Source: JADCRZ01 sp037718865 (lineage in GTDB: Bacteria > Bacteroidota > Bacteroidia > Chitinophagales > Chitinophagaceae). From it: DNA of 64,000 bases. Under the pieces are notes generated by a model. It saw only the letters and a program-made list of their open reading frames with translations. It was not told the origin of the DNA and searched no databases. The DNA is taken from NCBI GenBank assembly GCA_037718865.1, contig JBBJMP010000005.1, positions 124,001-188,000 of the forward strand, written 5' to 3'. Positions 17,241 through 25,287 of this stretch are shown here, in pieces. A program made the translations under genes and the position numbers. Numbering within the stretch: position 1 is the stretch's first letter; the number at the start of each line of letters is the position of its first letter.

Positions 17241-18596
17241 GTGAACAGCAACCAGCATATGCATAAATATCTTATCAGGAACATAACAATGGTTAACGAA
17301 GGCAAGACAGTTGCAGGAGATGTATTGATACGGAACGGCCGCATTGAGCAGACAGCGCCCTTCATTCAGGCAGATGTTGCTGTGAGGGAAATAAATGGAG
17401 AAGGAAAATTTTTATTGCCGGGTATCATAGACGACCAGGTGCATTTCAGGGAACCAGGCTTATCATATAAAGCCACCATCTATACTGAATCAAAGGCGGC
17501 CGTAGCCGGAGGTGTAACTTCTTTTATGGAAATGCCCAACACTATTCCCCCGGTTTTTACCCAGCGGCTCCTGGAAGATAAATATAATATCGCTGCGCAG
17601 ACGTCATTGGCTAACTATTCGTTTTACATGGGAACTTCTAATCAAAACGGAGATGAAGCGTTACAGACAAACAGTAAAAGAAAAATTGTTTGTGGAATTA
17701 AAATCTTCATGGGATCTTCCACGGGAGGTTTATTAGTGGATGATCACCTGGCTCTTGAGCGATTGTTCAGGGAAAGTGAAGTACTGATCGCCACACACTG
17801 TGAAGATGAAAACATCATTAGACAAAACCTGGAACGGTTAAGAGAAGAACACCGGAACTTACAGCCTTCGGACCACCCGGTAATCCGTGATGAAATAGCC
17901 TGCCTTTCCAGTTCCCAGGCAGCAGTTAAGCTGGCTACAACATACGGGAGCCGCTTGCATATCCTTCATATTTCTACGGCGAGCGAGTTAAACTTATTTC
18001 TTCAGGGGAAACCGGTAGAAGAGAAAAGCATTACGTCCGAAGTTTGCGTTCACCACCTACATTTTTCGTCAGACGATTACGAAGCTTTGGGCAACCAGAT
18101 AAAATGTAACCCGGCTATCAAAGCTGCGCTAAACAAACAGGCGCTATGGCAGGCATTGGCTGATGGCCGTTTGGATGTTATAGCTACGGATCATGCTCCG
18201 CACACCTGGGAAGAAAAGAGCGGGTCGTATGAACATGCACATGCCGGGCTTCCTTTAATACAGCATTCGCTTATGCTGATGCTCGACTACGTCAGGCAGG
18301 ATAAACTTACTATGGAAAAGCTTGTTGATAAAATGAGCCATGCGGTAGCAAGGTGCTTCCGGATAGCAGACAGGGGTTTTATCAGGGAAGGTTATTTTGC
18401 CGACCTGGTCATTGTAGATATGAACAAGCCAACTACCATTTCCAAAAATAATATTTTATATAAATGCGGCTGGAGCCCGTTAGAAGGAAGAACCTTTCCT
18501 TCCATAACCCATACATTTGTTAACGGCAACCTGGTTTATGAAAGTGGCCACTTTAATGAATCTGTAAAAGGAAAACGTTTGGAGTTTGACCGGTAA
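17241..18596 (+). CDS. pyrC: Dihydroorotase (amidohydrolase family)
   Basis: Cyclises N-carbamoyl-aspartate to dihydroorotate in pyrimidine synthesis; 451 residues, type I-like. Seen: LPGIIDDQVHFREPG (59-73), KIFMGSSTGG, ATHCEDE, LHILHIST and IATDHAPHTWEEK, which supply the remaining metal ligands and the catalytic Asp. The usual HxH at the end of strand one reads Q66-V-H68, so one zinc ligand is replaced; I recall the same DDQVHFR text in other Bacteroidota dihydroorotases, so it is probably lineage-typical. Allantoinase is the main alternative; pyrD elsewhere in the window is neutral evidence. Start: GTG at 17241 or, more likely, ATG at 17259 (six residues shorter). Confidence 0.88.
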   Translation: MNSNQHMHKYLIRNITMVNEGKTVAGDVLIRNGRIEQTAPFIQADVAVREINGEGKFLLPGIIDDQVHFREPGLSYKATIYTESKAAVAGGVTSFMEMPNTIPPVFTQRLLEDKYNIAAQTSLANYSFYMGTSNQNGDEALQTNSKRKIVCGIKIFMGSSTGGLLVDDHLALERLFRESEVLIATHCEDENIIRQNLERLREEHRNLQPSDHPVIRDEIACLSSSQAAVKLATTYGSRLHILHISTASELNLFLQGKPVEEKSITSEVCVHHLHFSSDDYEALGNQIKCNPAIKAALNKQALWQALADGRLDVIATDHAPHTWEEKSGSYEHAHAGLPLIQHSLMLMLDYVRQDKLTMEKLVDKMSHAVARCFRIADRGFIREGYFADLVIVDMNKPTTISKNNILYKCGWSPLEGRTFPSITHTFVNGNLVYESGHFNESVKGKRLEFDR

Positions 18597-18693
18597 CCTG
18601 GCAATCAGTAATTTCCAGCCGCCATCCGGACGAAGATAAACACGGGAGGTCTTATGGAACCGGCTCAGACTGGGCCTTAAACGATAAGCAACA

Positions 18694-20010
18694 ATGGATA
18701 TAGACAAAACGACATTTAACGATCTTTCGATCTTTCACCAGGAAGAAGAATCCTCTATCTTTCATAAACTTGATTTCACACGAACAAGAGGAGGCAGAGA
18801 CTGGCTGGTGAAGTTTTTTTCGGAGCCGTTCAACGACCTGAAACGGATTGCAGACACACACCAGATCCTTAAAAGCATTCTGGAAAAGCAAGACGAGTGG
18901 CCGTCAAACATCAGTAACGGAACAATCATGGTCATGGAAAAATTTTATGAGTCTGCCATAGATTCAATACCAGATTCCCCCAACCTGTTGAATGCATATA
19001 TATACAGGTTGCTGCATGCACCGGACTTCTCCCTGGTGCGTTACTCCGTCGGTCATTTCGCCGATTTTATCCGCGGATGCAGGGCACTAGTAAAGCTATT
19101 CGACAATGACCAAACCCCGCACGCTTTGAGGATGTATTTACAACGGGCTAAGGAACTTATGAAGGATACCGTTATTGTAAAATTAGGCGGCACAAAACAG
19201 GGAGCCCGCTTTTCTGCTACGCAGACCATTTATTACGGGCACTATATTAATTACCGGTACAAACACATTGCCTTTGAACTTATCGGTATTTTCAGCCGTT
19301 TAGATGCCTGGTATTCTATGGCTGCAGCCATGAAACGTTTCAGCCTTTCCTTTCCCCAGTTCAGCACCGGCCAAAAACCGCAAATAGAAGTGAACTCACT
19401 ATACCACTTATTATTATCTGCGCCCGTTTCCTATGATGTAGAATTAGACCCTGAGCAAAATTTTCTTTTTCTTACCGGGGCAAATATGGCTGGAAAGAGC
19501 ACTTTTATTAAAGCGATAGGAGCTGCTGTGTACCTGGCCCATATTGGCATGGGCGTACCTGCCCAACACATGAAGCTCACCCTGTTCAACGGAATTTTAA
19601 GTAATATCAATGTGGTAGACAACATAGTCAAAGGGGAAAGCTATTTCTTTAATGAGGTACAGCGAATAAAAAGTACGATTCTCAAAATAAATAATGACCG
19701 GAAATGGCTGGTGCTCATCGATGAATTATTTAAAGGAACCAATGTACAGGATGCCATGAAATGTTCGTTAACGGTAATTAAAGGACTGATAAAGATCAAA
19801 AGCTCGTTGTTTATTCTCTCCACTCATTTGTATGAGATAGGAGATGAGTTAAAAACTTTTCCTAATATCTCTTTCCGCTATTTTGAAACCAGCGTAAAAG
19901 ACGATCAGCTCGATTTCAGCTACCAGTTAAAAGAAGGCATCAGCAATGATCGTTTGGGTTACCTGATCCTGAAAAAAGAGAAGGTGGTGGAATTACTGGA
20001 AAATCTGTAA
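18694..20010 (+). CDS. MutS-family DNA-binding ATPase (MutS2/MutS core only)
   Basis: Protein of 438 residues with the MutS core and ATPase domains but neither the N-terminal mismatch-recognition domain nor the C-terminal Smr nuclease domain. The first 240 residues look like the helical lever/core (DWLVKFFSEPFNDLKRI). The ATPase has Walker A TGANMAGKST (261-270), Walker B VLIDELFKGTN and the late His of STHLYEIG. Such short MutS-like proteins are common in Bacteroidota; their role is not established and mismatch repair cannot be assumed. It follows dihydroorotase by 97 bases. Confidence 0.88.
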   Translation: MDIDKTTFNDLSIFHQEEESSIFHKLDFTRTRGGRDWLVKFFSEPFNDLKRIADTHQILKSILEKQDEWPSNISNGTIMVMEKFYESAIDSIPDSPNLLNAYIYRLLHAPDFSLVRYSVGHFADFIRGCRALVKLFDNDQTPHALRMYLQRAKELMKDTVIVKLGGTKQGARFSATQTIYYGHYINYRYKHIAFELIGIFSRLDAWYSMAAAMKRFSLSFPQFSTGQKPQIEVNSLYHLLLSAPVSYDVELDPEQNFLFLTGANMAGKSTFIKAIGAAVYLAHIGMGVPAQHMKLTLFNGILSNINVVDNIVKGESYFFNEVQRIKSTILKINNDRKWLVLIDELFKGTNVQDAMKCSLTVIKGLIKIKSSLFILSTHLYEIGDELKTFPNISFRYFETSVKDDQLDFSYQLKEGISNDRLGYLILKKEKVVELLENL

Positions 20011-20060
20011 CGGGATTATATAACTATGCCAACTGACAGGTTAAATAAAAATTTTTTAGA

Positions 20061-21176
20061 ATGAGCTTTCTGAAATGGGTACTGGTAATTACCGCCCTTG
20101 CGGCCCTGGGTTATAATCTCTGGTCGGCCAGCGGCAGAAACTACGGAAAACACAATTATACACCTTATCCCATCGATCAGATCATCACCGAAGGTTTTGA
20201 TGCGGGTAAGGGCAATATTATCGGTTTTCAACCCTACTTTACTGCATGGGATTACTGCGACCAGCAGCATTTTGTAGAAGCTCTCGATCCCTACTTCCAA
20301 AAAGCCAGTGCGGCAGGGCTTTGCAGGCCCAACACCATTATTGTGCTTCCTGAATATACCGGTTCCTGGCTGGTTGCTGCAAACGAGAAAGCCACGGTTT
20401 ACCAGGCAGACTCAATGAGGCAGGCCGTATCCATTATTGTTAATTCCCGCATTTTTTCGTTTTTCCTGAAATTGTTTTCTGCCAAACCGCAAGACAAAAT
20501 TCAGTATGCGCTGTTTTCTTTGAAAGCCAGGTCAATGGCGAAAATTTACGCGACCGTGTTTTCTTCACTGGCAAAAAAATATAAGGTAACCATTGTCGCC
20601 GGCTCTATTATACTTCCCGGGCCATCGGTCAATGCCAAAGGAAAGCTCTCCATCAAGCAAGGCCAGCTGTATAACGCCTCATTTATTTTCGGACCTGAAG
20701 GAACTATCATTGCACCACCCATTAAAAAGATGGTTTTAACTGGTAACGAAAAGAATTTTTTAACCCCTGCAGGAAATAATGAACATCACATTGTACGTAC
20801 ACCATCCGGGAACCTGGCGGTTTTGTTGTCTGCTGATAGCCTGAATGCGGCATACTACCATCAAAGAAAAGAAAAGGTCAGCTTCGTGGCGTTTCCTTCT
20901 ATTGAGGGGCTTGACAGCTTGCAAATGTCTATGAAAACTTTTTCTCCTGCGAACAACGCTGATACCAGTACACAAACGCAGAAAGCAACCTGGCCACATG
21001 CTGGCCTGAACAATATGAAAGCAGCAGGTATTCATCGTGGCATTCATGTTTTTTTTTCCGGGAAAATCTGGGAGATGCAACCGAAGGGAAACATCGTTAC
21101 ACTGCAAAACGATTCGCTGCACGTTTACCAGCCTGATGCACACAAGGGAAGGATTATTAATCTTTGGTTGGACTGA
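20061..21176 (+). CDS. Carbon-nitrogen hydrolase-fold protein lacking the catalytic Cys
   Basis: Membrane-anchored protein of 371 residues with one N-terminal hydrophobic helix (SFLKWVLVITALAALGYNL) and a nitrilase/apolipoprotein-N-acyltransferase-like fold. Two of the three catalytic residues can be placed: E98 in VLPEYTG and a Lys in PIKKMVLTGNEK (222-223). The nucleophile position, normally Cys in a CxDS-type turn, is Ser257 (LLSADS). The protein is therefore either inactive, altered in chemistry or a binding protein. The frame is full length and codon use is normal, so it is not an obvious pseudogene. It lies between the MutS-like and M1 peptidase genes on one strand. Confidence 0.8.
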   Translation: MSFLKWVLVITALAALGYNLWSASGRNYGKHNYTPYPIDQIITEGFDAGKGNIIGFQPYFTAWDYCDQQHFVEALDPYFQKASAAGLCRPNTIIVLPEYTGSWLVAANEKATVYQADSMRQAVSIIVNSRIFSFFLKLFSAKPQDKIQYALFSLKARSMAKIYATVFSSLAKKYKVTIVAGSIILPGPSVNAKGKLSIKQGQLYNASFIFGPEGTIIAPPIKKMVLTGNEKNFLTPAGNNEHHIVRTPSGNLAVLLSADSLNAAYYHQRKEKVSFVAFPSIEGLDSLQMSMKTFSPANNADTSTQTQKATWPHAGLNNMKAAGIHRGIHVFFSGKIWEMQPKGNIVTLQNDSLHVYQPDAHKGRIINLWLD

Positions 21177-21212
21177 TGTAGTTTTAGGTTTACATAACTC
21201 TACAGACAGCAT

Positions 21213-22823
21213 ATGCAAAAACCCGTTATCATCTTCTATCTGCTTACCTTTTTTTATACGTGCACTTTCGCTCAGCAAACCGGCAGCCGCCTGCAGGAAT
21301 TAGACATACTTCACTATCAATTCAGCCTGCAATTAGCCGATACCAGTGACCTGATAAAGGGCGAAGCAAAAATCACAGTCCGGTTTTTAAAGTCGCTTAC
21401 CTTTTTTAGGCTAGACCTTACCGGTAGAACATCCACAGGGCAAGGCATGACGGTAAAAAATGTGCTCGAAAAGGGCAGATCAGTAACCATCGAACATTCC
21501 GGCGATGATCTGCTTATGCATGCAATGGTCAATAAAGGCGATACTTCCGAGTATACCATTTTTTATGAAGGCGTGCCGGCTGATGGATTGATCATTTCAA
21601 AGAATAAATACGGACAACGTACCATATTTTCAGACAACTGGCCCAACCGCGCGCATCATTGGCTTCCCTGCGTCGATCACCCGGCCGATAAAGCCCGGGT
21701 GGATTTCATAGTCATTGCTCCTGACCATTACCAGGTTATTTCGAACGGCGTGAAAGTAGAAGAGACCAGCCTGGAAAACAGTCAAAAAAGTTCCCATTGG
21801 CGTGAGTCTGCCGATCTATCCACAAAAATCATGGCTATAGGGGTGGCCGATTTTGCTGTTAATTATGCGGGGGAGGTTGACTGTATTCCGGTTTCCAGTT
21901 GGATCTACCCTCAGGATCGGGACAAGGGTTTTTTTGATTACGCCCTTGCGCTGGATGTTCTTCCCTGGTTCATTAAGAAAGTTGGTCCATACCCTTTTCA
22001 GAAACTGGCGAATATACAATCCAAAACTATGTTTGGAGGAATGGAAAATGCCGGTGCCATCTTTTATTCGGAAAATTCGGTTAAAGGCGACAGGACGATG
22101 GAATCTTTGCTGGCTCATGAAATCGCGCACCAATGGTTCGGTAACTCTGCAACTGAATCGGATTGGCCACACCTGTGGTTAAGCGAAGGTTTCGCTACTT
22201 ATATGACACATTGGTACCTGGAAGATAAATATGGAAAAGACTCCTTGGTTCAGCGATTAAAAGACGACCGCGTAAAGATCATTGCTTACTCGAAATTAAA
22301 AAGCACACCAGTTGTAAATACCTCCATCACTAGTGATTACATGCAATTACTTAATGTCAATGCTTATCAAAAGGGCGGATGGGTTTTGTACATGATGCGC
22401 AACCTGTTGGGGAGCGCTGTATTCGAACAGGGCATCCGTAATTATTACTCCGCTTTCAAAGGCAAAAATGCATCGACAGCCGATTTTCAGCACGTAATGG
22501 AAAGGATCAGCGGAAAAGACCTAAATCAATTCTTCAGGCAGTGGTTGTTTACTCCAGGTCAACCCGATCTCCACATTGGCTGGAAATATGATGCATCAAA
22601 AAAAACGGTGCTCATAATCATAACGCAAAACCAGGCCACAGCTTACCAATTCCCCATGGACATTAAATTGGTATACGGCAAACAGGATCTGATAAGGTCG
22701 TTGAGGGTTAAGGAAAAAAGCGCCAGTGTTACAATACCTGTAACCGGCAAACCCTTTAATCTTATACCTGACCCGGATACAAAATTGTTGTTCACGGCCG
22801 TTGTCGAAGAAATTAAAGAATGA
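21213..22823 (+). CDS. M1-family metallopeptidase (aminopeptidase)
   Basis: Exported zinc aminopeptidase of 536 residues. A signal peptide (MQKPVIIFYLLTFFYTCTFAQ) points to the periplasm or outside. The M1 motifs are intact: GGMENAG (about 275-281) for substrate N-terminus recognition, HEIAHQW with H302, E303 and H306, and the third zinc ligand E325 in LWLSEGFATY, exactly 18 residues after the second His. A Tyr in NAYQKGGW is a possible transition-state residue. The length is shorter than aminopeptidase N (about 870) but usual for Bacteroidota M1 proteins. It begins 36 bases after the carbon-nitrogen-hydrolase-like gene and is probably co-transcribed. Confidence 0.92.
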   Translation: MQKPVIIFYLLTFFYTCTFAQQTGSRLQELDILHYQFSLQLADTSDLIKGEAKITVRFLKSLTFFRLDLTGRTSTGQGMTVKNVLEKGRSVTIEHSGDDLLMHAMVNKGDTSEYTIFYEGVPADGLIISKNKYGQRTIFSDNWPNRAHHWLPCVDHPADKARVDFIVIAPDHYQVISNGVKVEETSLENSQKSSHWRESADLSTKIMAIGVADFAVNYAGEVDCIPVSSWIYPQDRDKGFFDYALALDVLPWFIKKVGPYPFQKLANIQSKTMFGGMENAGAIFYSENSVKGDRTMESLLAHEIAHQWFGNSATESDWPHLWLSEGFATYMTHWYLEDKYGKDSLVQRLKDDRVKIIAYSKLKSTPVVNTSITSDYMQLLNVNAYQKGGWVLYMMRNLLGSAVFEQGIRNYYSAFKGKNASTADFQHVMERISGKDLNQFFRQWLFTPGQPDLHIGWKYDASKKTVLIIITQNQATAYQFPMDIKLVYGKQDLIRSLRVKEKSASVTIPVTGKPFNLIPDPDTKLLFTAVVEEIKE

Positions 22824-22891
22824 CCTGCCAGGCCACTCCCGGGCCTGACTCACCGCCGAACCTGTCAGGCCATTCCTGTGGCAGACTGGCT

Positions 22892-23287
22892 TTAGGTCTT
22901 TTTCAAATCCTGCCATACGCCAATGACATTACCCTCCGTATCTTTAACATAAGCGTATAAACCCATTCCGCCGATCTCCATCTTGTCGGCGACAACGGAA
23001 CCGCCGGCCGCTTTTATTTTTTCAAGCGTTTCATCGATATCCTCTACCGTAGCAGTAATGGTTGGACTGGTTAGCGGAACTTGAGGCCCCTTTTGAAACA
23101 TGCCGCCATTAATGAAACCAGGCTCTTTCCACATATTGTTTTCATCTACGGGACCGGTATGGATACCGAAGTATTTCATGTCAGGCATTGGAAATTCTAT
23201 AATGTTCCAACCAAAAGAAGTTTCATAAAACTTCTTGGCACGGCTTATATCATCGGCTGGAATTTCGAAGTGCTGAACTTTGTTCAT
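22892..23287 (-). CDS. VOC-family protein (glyoxalase/bleomycin-resistance fold)
   Basis: Small cytosolic metal-dependent protein of 131 residues with paired beta-alpha-beta-beta-beta modules. Start: the frame is open to 23371, but the ATG at 23287 begins the family N-terminus MNKVQHFEIPADDISRAKKFYE, so the upstream 28 codons are taken as non-coding. The second module has GLYAYVKDTEGNVIGVWQ, in which the Glu is a frequent metal ligand. The substrate is unknown; members include glyoxalases, dioxygenases and drug-binding proteins. It converges with the M1 peptidase gene. Confidence 0.88.
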   Translation of the reverse strand: MNKVQHFEIPADDISRAKKFYETSFGWNIIEFPMPDMKYFGIHTGPVDENNMWKEPGFINGGMFQKGPQVPLTSPTITATVEDIDETLEKIKAAGGSVVADKMEIGGMGLYAYVKDTEGNVIGVWQDLKKT

Positions 23288-23453
23288 AACGAGATAGATT
23301 TTATGAGGTAATAGGGTTGACAATGTATCTAATGTACAAGAATCAGGTAAAATAAGCAATAGGAGCCTCAACTAATCTGTGGCAACTGGTCAAACGCAGG
23401 AATAACCGTTATTTCACTGTATGATACTCGGCCAATCGGGTTAATTTCCGCTC

Positions 23454-24995
23454 ATGCTAGTTAAAACCTATGGCAGTGCAGTGTACGGTGTGGAGGCCAT
23501 AACGATTACCATTGAGGTAAACGTCATGGGTGGAAAGAATTATTATATAGTTGGTTTGCCTGACAATGCTGTGAAAGAAAGTATTCAACGCGTAGAAAGT
23601 ACCATCAAAACAAACGGTTACTACATGCCAAGAACCAAACTGGTTGTAAGCCTGTCACCGGCCAACATCAGGAAAAGCGGTTCTGCATTTGACCTGGCTA
23701 TTGCACTCGGCACCCTAGCTGCCAGCGAGCAATTGGAAAAACCGGAAAAGCTGATCGACTATATCATTATGGGTGAGCTTAACCTGGATGGAAATGTAAG
23801 GCCCATAAAGGGCGCCTTACCGATTGCCATTGAGGCCCGGAAAGAAGGATTTAAAGGACTGATCGTACCTCATCAGAATGCGCGGGAAGCGGCCATGGTT
23901 AACCAGTTGAACGTGTACGGAGTGGCTCATATCAAAGAAGTGATTGAATTTTTTCGGGATGAAAGTTCTTTACCACGGGTTACCGTAAACACCCGGGAGG
24001 AATTCTTCGACGGCCAGTATGAATTTGAATTTGATTTTGATGATGTAAAAGGACAGGAAAATATAAAACGTGCACTGGAAGTGGCTGCCGCAGGCGGGCA
24101 TAATGCCATACTCATCGGCCCTCCGGGCGCCGGCAAAACCATGCTTGCAAAACGCCTGCCTACCATTCTTCCGCCACTCAGCCTTCAGGAGGCATTGGAA
24201 ACAACCAAAATCCATAGTGTGGCCGGAAAACTTCCTGAAAATGCCACCCTGATATCCAGACGGCCTTTCCGTTCTCCGCATCATACCATCTCCGATGTGG
24301 CATTGGTAGGCGGCGGGGGCATACCCCAACCCGGGGAGATTTCTCTTGCCCATAACGGTGTATTGTTTTTAGATGAACTTCCGGAATTCAAGCGCACGGT
24401 TCTGGAGGTAATGCGCCAACCGATGGAAGAAAGACGGGTTACCATAAGCAGGGCAAAAGTAGCCCTTGATTTCCCCGCAAGTTTTATGCTGATCGCATCC
24501 ATGAACCCATGCCCATGCGGCTTCTATAACCACCCCGATCGGGAATGCACCTGTCCGCCAGGCGCCGTGCAGAAATACCTCAACAAAGTATCCGGCCCAT
24601 TGCTTGACAGGATAGACCTGCATGTGGAAGTAACACCTGTCGCATTCAGCCAGTTATCTTCTTTACGAAAACAGGAAAATTCATCTTCAATACGTGAGAG
24701 GGTTATCAAAGCAAGAGAAATACAATCCATCCGTTTCAAAGATCATCCGGGTACCTACGCCAATGCCCAGATGAGCAGCAAATTGCTGAAAGAGATCTGC
24801 CTGATTAACCAGGCAGGCCATAACCTGCTGAAGACTGCCATGGAGAGGTTGAACCTTTCTGCAAGGGCTTATGACAGGATATTAAAGGTGAGCCGCACTA
24901 TAGCAGACCTTGCTGAAAGCGTTGATATCAAGGCCGAGCACCTGGCGGAGGCAATCCAATACCGAAGTCTTGACAGGGAAGGATGGGCAGGATGA
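23454..24995 (+). CDS. YifB/ComM-family magnesium-chelatase-like AAA+ ATPase
   Basis: Protein of 513 residues. The N-terminal ChlI-like/Lon-type domain (1-170, PDNAVKESIQRV, SLSPANIRKSGSAFDLAIALG) is followed by the AAA+ core with Walker A GPPGAGKT (222-229), Walker B GVLFLDELPEF and a C-terminal lid domain (ARAYDRILKVSRTIADL). A cysteine group (NPCPCG... CTCPPG) suggests a zinc knuckle. ComM in gamma-proteobacteria is a helicase helping branch migration during natural transformation; the same job here is by homology only. The name magnesium chelatase used in many databases is misleading, since no chlorophyll genes are near. Confidence 0.94.
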   Translation: MLVKTYGSAVYGVEAITITIEVNVMGGKNYYIVGLPDNAVKESIQRVESTIKTNGYYMPRTKLVVSLSPANIRKSGSAFDLAIALGTLAASEQLEKPEKLIDYIIMGELNLDGNVRPIKGALPIAIEARKEGFKGLIVPHQNAREAAMVNQLNVYGVAHIKEVIEFFRDESSLPRVTVNTREEFFDGQYEFEFDFDDVKGQENIKRALEVAAAGGHNAILIGPPGAGKTMLAKRLPTILPPLSLQEALETTKIHSVAGKLPENATLISRRPFRSPHHTISDVALVGGGGIPQPGEISLAHNGVLFLDELPEFKRTVLEVMRQPMEERRVTISRAKVALDFPASFMLIASMNPCPCGFYNHPDRECTCPPGAVQKYLNKVSGPLLDRIDLHVEVTPVAFSQLSSLRKQENSSSIRERVIKAREIQSIRFKDHPGTYANAQMSSKLLKEICLINQAGHNLLKTAMERLNLSARAYDRILKVSRTIADLAESVDIKAEHLAEAIQYRSLDREGWAG

Positions 24996-25042
24996 TGTGA
25001 GATGTAAAATGTAAAATGTAAGTTGGGAGCCGGGAGTTGTGT
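24994..25042. repeat. Heptad-period repeat starting at the yifB stop codon
   Basis: Seven consecutive seven-base units: GATGTGA, GATGTAA, AATGTAA, AATGTAA, GTTGGGA, GCCGGGA, GTTGTGT. The first overlaps the stop codon of the YifB gene. The period equals that of the GTTYRRR repeats elsewhere, though the composition differs (G/T-anchored). Confidence 0.6.
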
Positions 25043-25099
25043 TGCCCGTGGTTGGTGTTTCACTGCCCGTGGTTAGTGTTTTCACCAACCACCCGCGGG
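25043..25099. repeat. Direct plus inverted repeat
   Basis: Two near-identical copies, TGCCCGTGGTTGGTGTTTCAC at 25043-25063 (21 bases) and its variant at 25064-25085, stand in tandem. They are followed by an inverted partner ACCAACCACCCGCGGG (25084-25099), so the second copy can fold into a strong hairpin. It could act as terminator-like structure or be a dispersed intergenic element. Confidence 0.6.
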
Positions 25100-25287
25100 G
25101 ATTACATCGGAGAAAGGCAACCTGCATGAGATGGAACTTCCCGGATTAAAATGTACATACTTGCAATCTTGGCTCATTTTAATAACTTGTAGCGGAATTG
25201 ATAATGTTGCAACATTTATCCTGATAACTGGTTATTAGCTGCCGATGAATGTTGTAATACCTAAACAGTTCTGAAACCGTCTGGCAC

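Noticed and set aside
23288..23371. Extended N-terminus for the VOC protein
   Set aside because: Family start is at the ATG 23287; the upstream part is translated non-coding DNA.
23454..24995. Magnesium chelatase for chlorophyll
   Set aside because: Domain order and Cys group are those of YifB/ComM; no tetrapyrrole genes are near.
24994..25099. Possible CRISPR array
   Set aside because: Units of 7 and 21 bases without regular unique spacers; no cas genes in the window.
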